Origin: Litoditis marina
Lineage: Eukaryota > Nematoda > Chromadorea > Rhabditida > Rhabditidae
Assembly (NCBI GenBank): GCA_964036275.1
Contig: OZ038435.1
Coordinates: 23,418,559-23,482,558, forward strand
Direction: 5' to 3'
Length of the DNA stretch: 64,000 nucleotides
Shown here: in pieces, positions 40,596 to 50,400 of the stretch
Position numbering within the stretch: position 1 is the first letter of the stretch
Layout: each line of letters starts with the position of its first letter
Notes under the pieces: generated by a model
What the model was told of the DNA's origin: nothing
Database searches by the model: none
The model's input: the letters and a program-made list of their open reading frames with translations, nothing else
Made by a program: the position numbers and the translations under genes

Positions 40596-43359
40596 CGCGC
40601 GAGGGCCGCCCCCCTACTACACAGCAGAGGCGCGAGGGCATACTGAGTGGAGTTTCGAACAGATAAGACTGCTATTGTAGCGTGTTTTTTCGTCACTCAT
40701 GCATATTTCATGAGTAATATTCACTTTCACTTCAGTATTTTTGACCGTGAACTTAGCAACTTCGTCGCAGAATATTTCTACCATTTTTAGCGTGCATCTT
40801 TCACGCTCTATTATTCACTGTCTCTCCAATATTTTTGAATGGGATGGTCATTTTCGCCCTCAAGTTGATGAACTAATCCAACTAAACGAATTCTGGGCGG
40901 CCTCAATAAGAGGTCTTAGAACATCTCGCAGAGTGACGAAACGTGTTAAACGTGTCAAACGTGAACACATGCGTCTTCGCATTTGCTAAAGTCGCGGTCA
41001 TTTATTGCGTTTTATATGAAATCGATATTTCGAAAGTGATCGTACTCAGTGATAGGGTAAAGATAGTTTTTTACTTCCCTTGCAACTTGCGGTAGAAGGC
41101 TTTTTTCTTATCTCATCAGAAATCTCTATAACATCTATCAAGAGATGAACTTATTTTTCTAGAGTTGAGCATACTTATATACTCTAGCACATATATTGCA
41201 GAACACATCTTTTTTTTCAACTGTTTGTACTTTGATCTTTACGATACTCACGAAGAGCTCAATGTCAGTATTTCAAACCATTTATATTATGCTGTATTCA
41301 CATTTTGTAACTGTCATGAGCATTACGGAAATTGCTCTCCACTCTCCCAGTGACGGGGTAAAAAAAATGTTTGCTTTCAAGAGTTTTCAATTGGCTTTCT
41401 TGGCCCACTTGAAAGTGTCTGGTGTCTGGAGGAAGAAATTTAATAACCTTATCTATCCTTTCTTTGTGAGATTCAATTTCGAAACTTGAGAAATCAATAT
41501 TTCGAAAGTGTCACAGCTGTGTGACCCCTTGGTGTCACTGGTGGGTCACCAGACGTCACTGGGGGAGACATTGTGGCGCGCTTTCTTGCGCGATACCATT
41601 GTGCCACCCTAGAAAACCCCTTAGAGGAAAGGATTTTTACAACCTCGTCAAAACGAATCGTTTCAGGCACTACAAAGGAATCAACATTACAATATCTCGC
41701 CCTATTGAAGCAAAATGGAAACATTTTCGTCCAACATGACTTGCAGCGCTGGTGTAAAACAATTCAAGTGATGCGTATCGAATGAAACTCATTAGGGTGT
41801 TCCGCCCGATTAGTGTAATTGTCGTAAGTTTCGATATTCGACTAATTGTGTGAGTAGATTGGCATACTTTCAACCGAAAACTGGCTCCAACCATGTATTC
41901 GTGCAAAATATGCTGGCAGGCTTCATTTGCATCATACTCAATGATCGAATACCGAAATTAAATAATCGAAACTCGACTATTTTTCATTGAGTGTCGATAA
42001 ATTTCGTGTATTTCTCAACGGTGTACCCGTGCACGAGCTGATCACTCTGCATAAGCGATAATTTTATGGATGAGTATTTTTTATTGTACACTGAGGGAAT
42101 TCACATTATTGCAATAATTAAATGTGTTATGTGAGTTGACCTTTTCCAGCTCGATACAAAACCAGCTGTGAAAAGAGCAACATTGTTTGCCCTGTATGAT
42201 ATCTTTCAAATTTCCCAAGAAGGCTTATTGGCAGCTTGCTGTAGGTTTTGCATGGGCATCTCACCAAAAAAAAAATAGTTCTCCACTGTTTCAGTTGCGT
42301 TCTGCAAATCCACCCCGGATCCAAATTCATCTGGTCACCACGGTCTCACTTATCACCATCAAAGTTAAGAAAGCACAATTTATAAATGTTTCGCTTTCCA
42401 CGGAAACTTAATTCGAGTCACTAACTCGAAGTATTAAAATTACTCGATATCCAGCACACATAGCTCTGGACTGGGAAAATTACTGTATTGCTTGTAAAAA
42501 CAGAGAAAAAATAATAATGTAGCGTCTGTAAAGGCCAACAGTAATGTTTCCGTTTCGTTTTTCATCTGTTCTTTTCTTATTTCTCACAATAAATCCAACG
42601 ATACGTGTCTACAATGTGGTGAACTATCAGTTCATGTACCCACTTGCGGTGTGTCACCACTGTCACCCAGTTATGACCTGGCACCGTAAAAAAGTCGTGA
42701 AAGTAGTGAGTTCACCTTGATTGAGGACCTGATCACAGTCTGGCCACATAGTTGCCCGCTTTCTGTGTTCAAGCATAAGGGAGGGGACCCGAGTGTGTTA
42801 AATCTTAGAAATAGTGTTAAATCTCTGAAATTTTCCTTAATTTTACCTCATTTGCTTGCTCTTTTCGAAACATAGAAAATCGATAATCCTCAGTCACCAC
42901 CAACACATCAGAACAGGTTGCCACAGGGCTGGTTTTCAACGATGCAGGGGGCTGTCGCGAACGGTGGTTATAAAAGCGCAACATTTTCCCTCAAATTGAC
43001 AACTGCGCAAAAATGCGAAACTTTTTTTGACGCAGAGAAAAAGTTGAGAAGTGCAATACATCAAGCATTGAGAGCTCGCTACCAATGGCCTGTATAATAG
43101 GTAGGTATAGTCTGTTTCACGCAACAATAGCCCTCTACAGTAAGCTGCGAATCTTTCAAGCAAATTTTTGATATCTTCTAGGTATTGAAAATAGTTTAAA
43201 CTTTGTGATTTTGTTCTCCTGATTGGTTAAAACGAGCCTAGAAAACAGTGAATCTGTAAGTTTGTCTGATAAACAGCCTCGAATATTCGAAAGATTACTG
43301 TAGAAAGTCATCGATTGGTGAAACGGAGTATATATAGTGGAACGTTGATCACGCCATTA
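40596..43359 (+). repeat. Third copy of the 3 kb repeat, truncated by gap
   Basis: It repeats the loop and right-arm sequence from 37561 onward in the same orientation and runs into the N gap at a point equivalent to about 40336, so about 260 nt of the unit are missing. Compared with the right arm it has many one-base losses, mostly in short homopolymers (near 40851, 41692, 41715, 41797, 41891, 43059 and 43144). That pattern is typical of unpolished long-read sequence. Confidence 0.92.
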
Positions 43360-43559
43360 NNNNNNNNNNNNNNNNNNNNNNNNNNNNNNNNNNNNNNNNN
43401 NNNNNNNNNNNNNNNNNNNNNNNNNNNNNNNNNNNNNNNNNNNNNNNNNNNNNNNNNNNNNNNNNNNNNNNNNNNNNNNNNNNNNNNNNNNNNNNNNNNN
43501 NNNNNNNNNNNNNNNNNNNNNNNNNNNNNNNNNNNNNNNNNNNNNNNNNNNNNNNNNNN
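43360..43559. other. Assembly gap, 200 N
   Basis: An unbroken run of exactly 200 N. The round length suggests a placeholder rather than a measured gap. The left side is the third copy of the 3 kb repeat and the right side is unrelated unique sequence, so true size and copy number are unknown. Confidence 1.
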
Positions 43560-45480
43560 TTGACGGAATGGTTTGTGGCATTTATACTCAGAAATTATAT
43601 CAGTTTAACTTATAGAATTATTATTCTGAATAGTTGATAGAACGTTACACTAACGAGAACAAATATATCCTTATCAAACTACGACATTGTCTTGTAGGAT
43701 TTGAAAGTATCATTGGTACACCTTAGACAGCTTACTTGACCTAGTTGATAACGTTGCGCTTACTAGCCTAAAGCCTAAACAATAAAGATTACGTTGCGCT
43801 TATCGTATCAAGACTACGATTATTACAAAAATGATTGTTTTGTGCTATGAGCTGCAAAATATAATGGAAATGTTTTCTATTAAACTGAAAATTGAGATTG
43901 CCTGAGTAATGCCAAACCATTCTCCGTCTTAAACAATTCACTTTGAACCATTCTTACTTCTCATTTTGGAGAAAACTTACTAACAAAAATCAGACTTTAA
44001 CATGTTACGCACCATGCTAGAGCTTCAACAAAAAAATAATGCGAAAAAATACGACAAACTATCCTGATTCTGTGCTCCGAATGAAGACATGGCCATTGTC
44101 CTTGTTGCTGTTGCACGTTGTTGTTTGATAGAAGAATAGGAATAGAATGAAGGGATAGTGGACGCGGTTTTATTTTGGAAAACTTACTGAGACGAAACTT
44201 AGAGTTCTATCTAAGCGGATCAGACTAATCTAACCTACTGAGATACCCGGAAATACCTCCATATCGCGACTGGTTTAGTCAGCCGATGATATCGTCTATG
44301 GTGTAGCGGATTTACTTTGTATTTCATACATAACAGTGCGTGATCCCAATAGTTTATTCGAAAGGCGGGATCAAAGATATAACAGAAAAGGACTCAAAAG
44401 GGTTCAAAACATTGATGAGTATTTCTTACTCATATCTTACGACGAAAACCTTGCAAAACATTATATATCAAAAACGCTGCATAAACATAGCAAAACATGC
44501 GCGGTTGCTAACGCGCCACTATCAGCCTTATCGTCGATGTGTCGTCCTTATATAGTGAGGTCAGGCTCCGCCTCACACACACGATACCACGTCGTTCAAT
44601 TTTTTTTACGAAGTTGTATAAAAAGTTAGATATTTTACTGATAGAATAAATCATCAACTGGCATTCTTACCGAAGTTAGAGACTGTAATATATGTCTCCC
44701 TCCACCGTCTGCACTTTTCTTTCTCTCCCCAAACACTCCGTAGCGGTATAATCGTCCAATGTGTAATTTATCACAACCATCTTTTCATTCACACATCCCC
44801 CGCTAAGAGCCTCTTCTTTGGAACCCTTACACGCATTATTTTCAGCGAAAATGGCGACTTGGGACATTTGCAACCCACAGAAGAATCAAGACATGAGGGA
44901 TCAGTAGCTGAGGAATTTATGATTGTTCGTTCATCTAATTAGCATATCCGTCGGAACACGTTTTTGTCTATAATTAATGCCCCCCCCCACCCCCCCCCCC
45001 CCCCCCCCCTTATCAGGCAGAACCCCATAAGGACCAGCTTCGACTATAGATGAAATGGGAAGAGGAAGGACGATAACTTTCAACATATACGAGAGATAAC
45101 CATTAGATTTACGACAGGAATACGCAACAAGTTGAACCTTGTGCATTCATCGCAAAATTTGCCCAAACATCAACGAAGGTAGGAGACTGCTATTCAAGAC
45201 TCTGAGAGGAGACGGGATTTAAATAGTCAAGGTGCCTAAATATACACAAGCTTGGCAGAGGTAGAAGTAGAGCACCGAGACCTAAAGAACAACTGAAGGC
45301 ATTTGGAGAAACGAAACAGAACAAGAGGATCAATCGAGGAAAGCCAATTGTACAAAACCACAAACTGACACCGCGATAGTCTATAGCGAACCATTCGCAC
45401 ATTAATGTATCGTGGAAACGATGAGACCAGATGTATTGAAGGAACAACGGGAATTGTCGTTTAGTCCAAGAAAGAACATC
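43560..45480. other. Intergenic region without a supported gene
   Basis: Only short frames are seen, the longest about 97 codons at 44336-44629, without domain or splice-linked partners. It contains a long C tract (listed separately). I see no rRNA or tRNA signature. The part next to 45538 should hold the 3' untranslated region of rps-13, although no clear AATAAA is visible on the minus strand. Confidence 0.5.
44980..45009. repeat. Homopolymer C tract
   Basis: Nine C, one A, then twenty C, giving an uninterrupted G run on the minus strand. Such tracts are length-unstable and sequencing-prone, so the exact length is unreliable. The G strand could form quadruplex structure. No function is claimed. 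Confidence 0.9.
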
Positions 45481-45537
45481 TTAAGACAAAGAATAGAACA
45501 AAACAAGTGTGAATAACAACGATTTATGACCAACAAC

Positions 45538-46446
45538 TTATGAAATGAGCGAAGCCGCGGTTGCGGACTCGTACTTCCAGGTAGGTGGGAGTTGCTTCTT
45601 GGTCTTGTAGTAACGAGCAAGACGATGGATGCGAGATTCGACCAGAATGAGGCGATACTTGCTGTCGATGTCCTTGCGGCAACGCTCCAGATGCTTGCGG
45701 ATAGATACGGCCTTCTTGATAAGATGGTACAGATCCTCTGAGATCTCGGGAGCCATACCGTAAAAAAACAGACATGAACGGAGAAGGGTAGAACAGACTT
45801 ACTCAACTAAATGTTCAATCTTTCTAGCGAGTTATGACGCAACCTAAACGTCCAGAAAAAACTGTTGATCCCACCCAGACCAACTTGCGTCGAATGAACC
45901 ACAAGGTTTGCAAAAGTTTCCACAAGGTTTGCAAAAGATAAAACGTGTTCACGAAATTAATAAACTGAGAACCTATGAAAAGCCGTTAAGACTTATATAT
46001 GGAACCAACACAAATGAGTGCGGGTAGCGCTCTCTTAGACAATTCCTAAACTAAAACAAACAACAAAATAATAAGTTGCCGATTTTTGATGAGGTAAGCG
46101 AATACTTACCTCGGCCTTGAGGATGCGGAAGATCTTGTTTCCAGTCACTCTGCGGACCTGGGCAACTCCATGAGAATCCCTAAGAATGACACCAATTTGA
46201 GATGGACGAAGACCCTGTAAAATAGCAATTAAATATCAGTTATCGCAGAACGAGAAAGATGAATAGCGTATGGCAACTGAGAGTGGCGAACTCTCTAGTT
46301 CCTCAGCTATAACAAACCTTCTTGGCGAGTCTTGTGATGTGCTCGCGCACATCCTCGCTGGAGATCTTCAACCAGGATGGAACGGAGCGACGGTAGGGCA
46401 GTGCCGACTTCGACATACCTTTTCCGGGATTGTGCATGCGACCCAT
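45538..46446 (-). CDS. rps-13: 40S ribosomal protein S13 (uS15), three exons
   Basis: Small-subunit ribosomal protein of the uS15 family, part of the 40S platform. Minus-strand exons are 46446-46318 (43 codons, starts [10 protein letters not shown]), 46214-46110 (35 codons, [20 protein letters not shown]) and 45759-45538 (73 residues plus TAA, with the [12 protein letters not shown] signature and C-terminal WKYES). The sum is 151 residues, the same as the human protein. Intron 1 has normal GT-AG ends (donor AAG/GTTTGT, acceptor TTTTACAG). Intron 2 has a good donor (GAG/GTAAGT), but the exon must resume at GGTATGGC directly after TTTTTTTAC, so no AG acceptor is present. The same protein seen with an acceptor 'AG' lost to error is the simplest reading. 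A GT-AC intron or recent pseudogene is possible. Intron 2 also has a direct repeat of CCACAAGGTTTGCAAAAG near 45900-45935. Confidence 0.95.
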
Positions 46447-46470
46447 GTTGAGTTCTATAAATATGAAAAT
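46447..46470 (-). promoter_or_regulatory. Probable spliced-leader acceptor of rps-13
   Basis: Reading the minus strand, CATATTTATAG is followed by AACTCAAC and then the ATG at 46446. The AG at 46456-46455 lies 8 nt before the start codon, as expected for a nematode trans-splice site or the end of a 5' untranslated intron. The leader itself is not in this window. Confidence 0.5.
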
Positions 46471-46832
46471 GATTACATTGAACAAATATACAGACAATTC
46501 ACACAACAAGCAATTCATACACGTAGGTTTATGGAAAATACGTCAACTTCCTTACAAAATAATTACGAAGAACAGTAGACAACGCTTGTATAAATATTAG
46601 TGAGAAAAACGCTGATAACTTCCAAAAACACATTCGTCGCCTACATTAGTAAATAACTGGAAATTGAACAAAGAAATGGTTAACGTACAATACTCCACTT
46701 GAAGAACGTCAAATCGTCAGGAATAAAATTTTAGGCCAAAATACAACTCTCATGATTACGGTAGTAGCTTCTGCGTGGGAAGACTAGTTTGCTTTCACTT
46801 AGACCTTTAACACTTTTTTGATCATTCGGCTC

Positions 46833-47090
46833 AAATTTAGAAAATTGCACAATAGTATGAAATTTTTCGTTATATATGATTTTTTAGTAGTGAACGGTAT
46901 AAAAGGCGAAGGGTCCTTTCAGATACTGCTCTTGGAAACTGTCCCGTTTTACCAACTCTGGAAATTTAGAAAATTGCACAATAGTATGAAATTTTTCGTT
47001 ATATATGATTTTTTAGTAGTGAACGGTATAAAAGGCGAAGGGTCCTTTCAGATACTGCTCTTGGAAACTGTCCCGTTTTACTAACTCTGG
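46833..47090. repeat. Tandem duplication, 2 x 129 bp
   Basis: 46833-46961 and 46962-47090 are almost identical (one C/T difference near the end, ACCAACTCTGG versus ACTAACTCTGG). The unit length is divisible by three, which is why an artificial 88-codon frame spans both. It lies in the spacer between the divergent rps-13 and NFX1 genes and includes GGTATAAAAGG, a TATA-like word, in each unit. Confidence 0.92.
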
Positions 47091-47439
47091 ACGCGTTACC
47101 TCACAGATAGACATTCACTGATATAAATAATATTTAGATGATGCTATTAATTTGTTAACACGTTTGCTTGTTTCCCTTTCTTCATAGATAGTTATGTATG
47201 TTAAAATGATGTTTCACTTTGTGGTAAGTAAGTTAGTCTCTTCTAGCTTTGTCTTCTTTTTAACACAATCGTCCTGCATTGAAACTCCGATTAATTTCGC
47301 GTATTAATCGAGGGCTGTTTGTACCTAAAAATTACCCCCCGTTTAATTTGAGTGATTAGTTTGAAGTTGCTGTCTATTTTTTTTTGCTTTTATTTTACTG
47401 TACACTCGTGTTTTATTCATGGCTTTCCCCATTTTCATC

Positions 47440-47451
47440 AATCACTTTCAG
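47440..47451 (+). promoter_or_regulatory. Probable spliced-leader acceptor of the NFX1 gene
   Basis: AATCACTTTCAG is a strong nematode-type acceptor. The exon starts at 47452 with CGGCGAGTTTGCC, 13 nt before the ATG at 47465. Either a trans-splice site or the end of an intron in the 5' leader. Confidence 0.55.
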
Positions 47452-47464
47452 CGGCGAGTTTGCC

Positions 47465-50400
47465 ATGATCGGTCGAACTGCGACTCCCTCGTCTTCACAC
47501 GATAGAGAAAATACAGCTCAAGATCCTCCCAGGCATAGAAGACGACGACCAAAACAGAAATCTGGTGTTGTTTCAAGTGAGAACGCAGTTGACAACGGTC
47601 CTTCGTCTGCTGTAGATTCTGGTGCTGCACACGACAGGTACTGTCAGTTCACCTGGACTTTTGAGTACTAACGCTTCTTTTTCTCAAGTCAACAAACCAT
47701 GAATAGAATATTCCAAGCGTGTGTTCGGTCACGCGAAGGTGTCATACTCACTTGAATCTTCCCATGTTTGCAGAATGCAGTGCTTTCAGCAATCTGTACA
47801 CACTATTCACCATCACAAGCGTTGCTCTTCTATGATTTTTGCCATGTAGTCGCACGGTGAGACCGCTTCCCAATTATTTGGAGTTTTGCCCGCAGTTGAA
47901 AAACGGCCGACCCCGCCAATTGAAATGCGGCCGGTTATCAGCCTAGACAGGGCGCGTACCCGCGCGGAAAAAATGTACTGTAGTTTTTTGGCACGATGCT
48001 TGGTTGAAATTTGCATTTAATTTATCAGAAAGTGCGCTCCATTATTAAAACCGCTCGTGCATTATACGCGGTGCGGTTTTGTCTTTCCTCTGTTTTTTTC
48101 ACTTGGCTTGGACCGTTTTGTCGAGCGGTCTCACCGTGGTCGCTAGTTGCCAGAAGAGATGACGTATTGCAGAATCAAGAATAGACCTCGACGAAGGAAC
48201 CGTAAAAACGTAACTGCAACGTCGACGGCGATTCCAATATCCACCGAAGGAGAAGGTGAAACCAGTCGAAGAATCCAGAACAATGGTCTTACAACGCCAT
48301 GCTCCTCTACAAATGAGCCAAGGGTGGCTTCAAATCAAAACCGTCGGACGAGACGCAACAGAGAGAATCAGTCGAATCATCACAATGGCTCAGGTATTTT
48401 TTTTCCTGTAATGCTCAGTTTTCTTCACGCTCAGCGTATATACATACGTAGTCGAGATGAGATCAATCCAGATGAATTCTTCACGAACGTGGTGCGTAAA
48501 ATGAGGTAACTGCATTTCAATTGTGTGGTACTATCGGAGACTTAATTTCTAGTAGTAGTGCAAACAAGCTTGATCAAGGTTCTATAATATTCTAGAGGAT
48601 ATTATGAGCCCAGCATTGGCTTTTCAAATCCGAGATTCTGATAGCAGGTCTCAACGATGTTCATGAGTTTTCTGGACAACCGAGACCGATTCCCGGATTT
48701 TCCGACCATCAACCTCCTCTTGCCAACCTAGTTTTGCAGAAAAGTATGTTTTCCCCGAATAGATTCTCGAGTGAACAGTTTAATAATCGATCATTCTTCA
48801 TTTATTATCATTGTACACATCAATTTCAATCACGATAGATAGCATTTTCTACTCGTAGAAAGTTTGTCCTTCCGTTATGAATGAGTTATGCCTTATGATA
48901 TCAGTAATCAGTTCCATTCATTATCATGTTTTTCAGATATGCCTAAAAGGTCAAACAATAAATCAAGACGAGCGGGCTTTAAACAGCAAGATGCGCCCTC
49001 CTTTTTCAACCCGAATGCCACACCTTTCGTTCCCGCTGGCGTGGAACAATCACGAGAGTATAATGCTTTTCCAAGAAGGTAGGATTTTTAAATACACCGT
49101 AGCATGGCTGTGAAAAAATAAGAAGTGAATGAGTTGACAATCCTTGAACAGCTTCTCAATTTATTTCGTGTTTACAATATTGTGAAATGGTAAATGGTAT
49201 ATCTTGAATTAAGTCTTTATCTGTTCGCGCGGCAACCGCCAACCGGCAGTTCCTCAGCAACATTTCTCAATTTGATCATCCACACTTTGAGAGCCATACC
49301 AGTCTTGACTACGTCTGATTATGTCAACAGTTTTAGAATCCATTACGATGTTAATTTTAGAGCAAAATAAGTTTGTGTCGACGATGTTTACCAATCGGGG
49401 ATCGGGCATTGGTTTTAGTACACAAAAGAAAAGAAGTACTTGCGCTCGCGGAATGCCCAATTCAACCACTTTATTTGCATTTATATGATTTGGACCAACC
49501 TATTTCAATGGATGCTCTGCAGATTTACACCGAAGTATGTTCCTGCCGGAGCCGGACAGAAACCTCTTACCCGGAATCGGTCTAACCAGCAAGTTCGACC
49601 TCGACGTGTACGAAATGACGCCGATGACCAGGATAAGCCTCTACGAGGTATTTGTTTTTCATATTCATCGCTCCTTGATAGGGTGCGTAGCGCGGAAGCT
49701 CTGTATGTAGATCTTGAATATGGAAGAACATTTGATTACGAAAATCAACTTGTATTTCATTTTTGTTATTCTGAAGTGAGGCTTTTTTTAAACGTACCTA
49801 ACTTCTCAGAAACATTGGCGCCAATTAGCAGGAGTTAGCGCTAATTGGCAGAGATACCGTAATCCAAAAATTCAATTTTAAAGGAAAAAGCTGCTGAAAA
49901 CTACTTAATAACTAAAGAAAAGCAGTAATACGACTGAAACAGTACACAAGGAGGTTTCTCAGATTGAAGTTTCAGGAAAAAATTCTTTTTTTTTTCAATA
50001 TTAAAAGGGTAGAAAACAGGTTTTGTCTCTTACGTGTTCATGGGATGAAAATACTATTTCCATCTGATGATGATATGTAAATAAATCTTCCCATGGAGGT
50101 CGACTATAAACAAACCATACCGAGGTAAAATCATACCGACCCCCATCTACAGCAAACCAATACCGAGGGGGTGAAACCCTACCGACCTCCTTAATCAACA
50201 CCGAATATGCATTCACCTGTTCTTCTCAACAGTTTTTTGTTCGGAATATGGTGAATGCGAGACAGTCACGGTGAAAAACACATGTCAGTAGTGAGTACTT
50301 TGTATGTTTCGAGGTAGGTATGTATTCACCCTTTCGGTATGGTTTGCTTAAGGTAAGAAATCGGTTTGGTTTTATCTCGTATGGTTTATACCCCAACCAT

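Noticed and set aside
34998..43163. Numerous 60-97 codon frames in the 3 kb repeat as genes
   Set aside because: They appear in mirrored or direct copies only because the DNA is repeated, overlap each other in several frames, and change length with one-base indels between copies.
45760..46109. Box C/D snoRNA in the rps-13 intron (as in vertebrate RPS13)
   Set aside because: No paired C and D boxes with terminal stem are seen on the minus strand.
46270..46578. 102-codon plus-strand frame
   Set aside because: It is antisense to rps-13 exon 1 and intron 1 and has no independent support.
47338..47370. SL1 spliced-leader gene
   Set aside because: GTTTAATTTGAG followed by AGTTTGAAG only loosely resembles the leader; the central part does not match and no donor or snRNA-like structure follows.
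48457..48505. 49 nt NFX1 exon reading [16 protein letters not shown]
   Set aside because: It could be entered in phase, but its exit phase fits neither the provisional exon at 48648 nor the exon at 48937.
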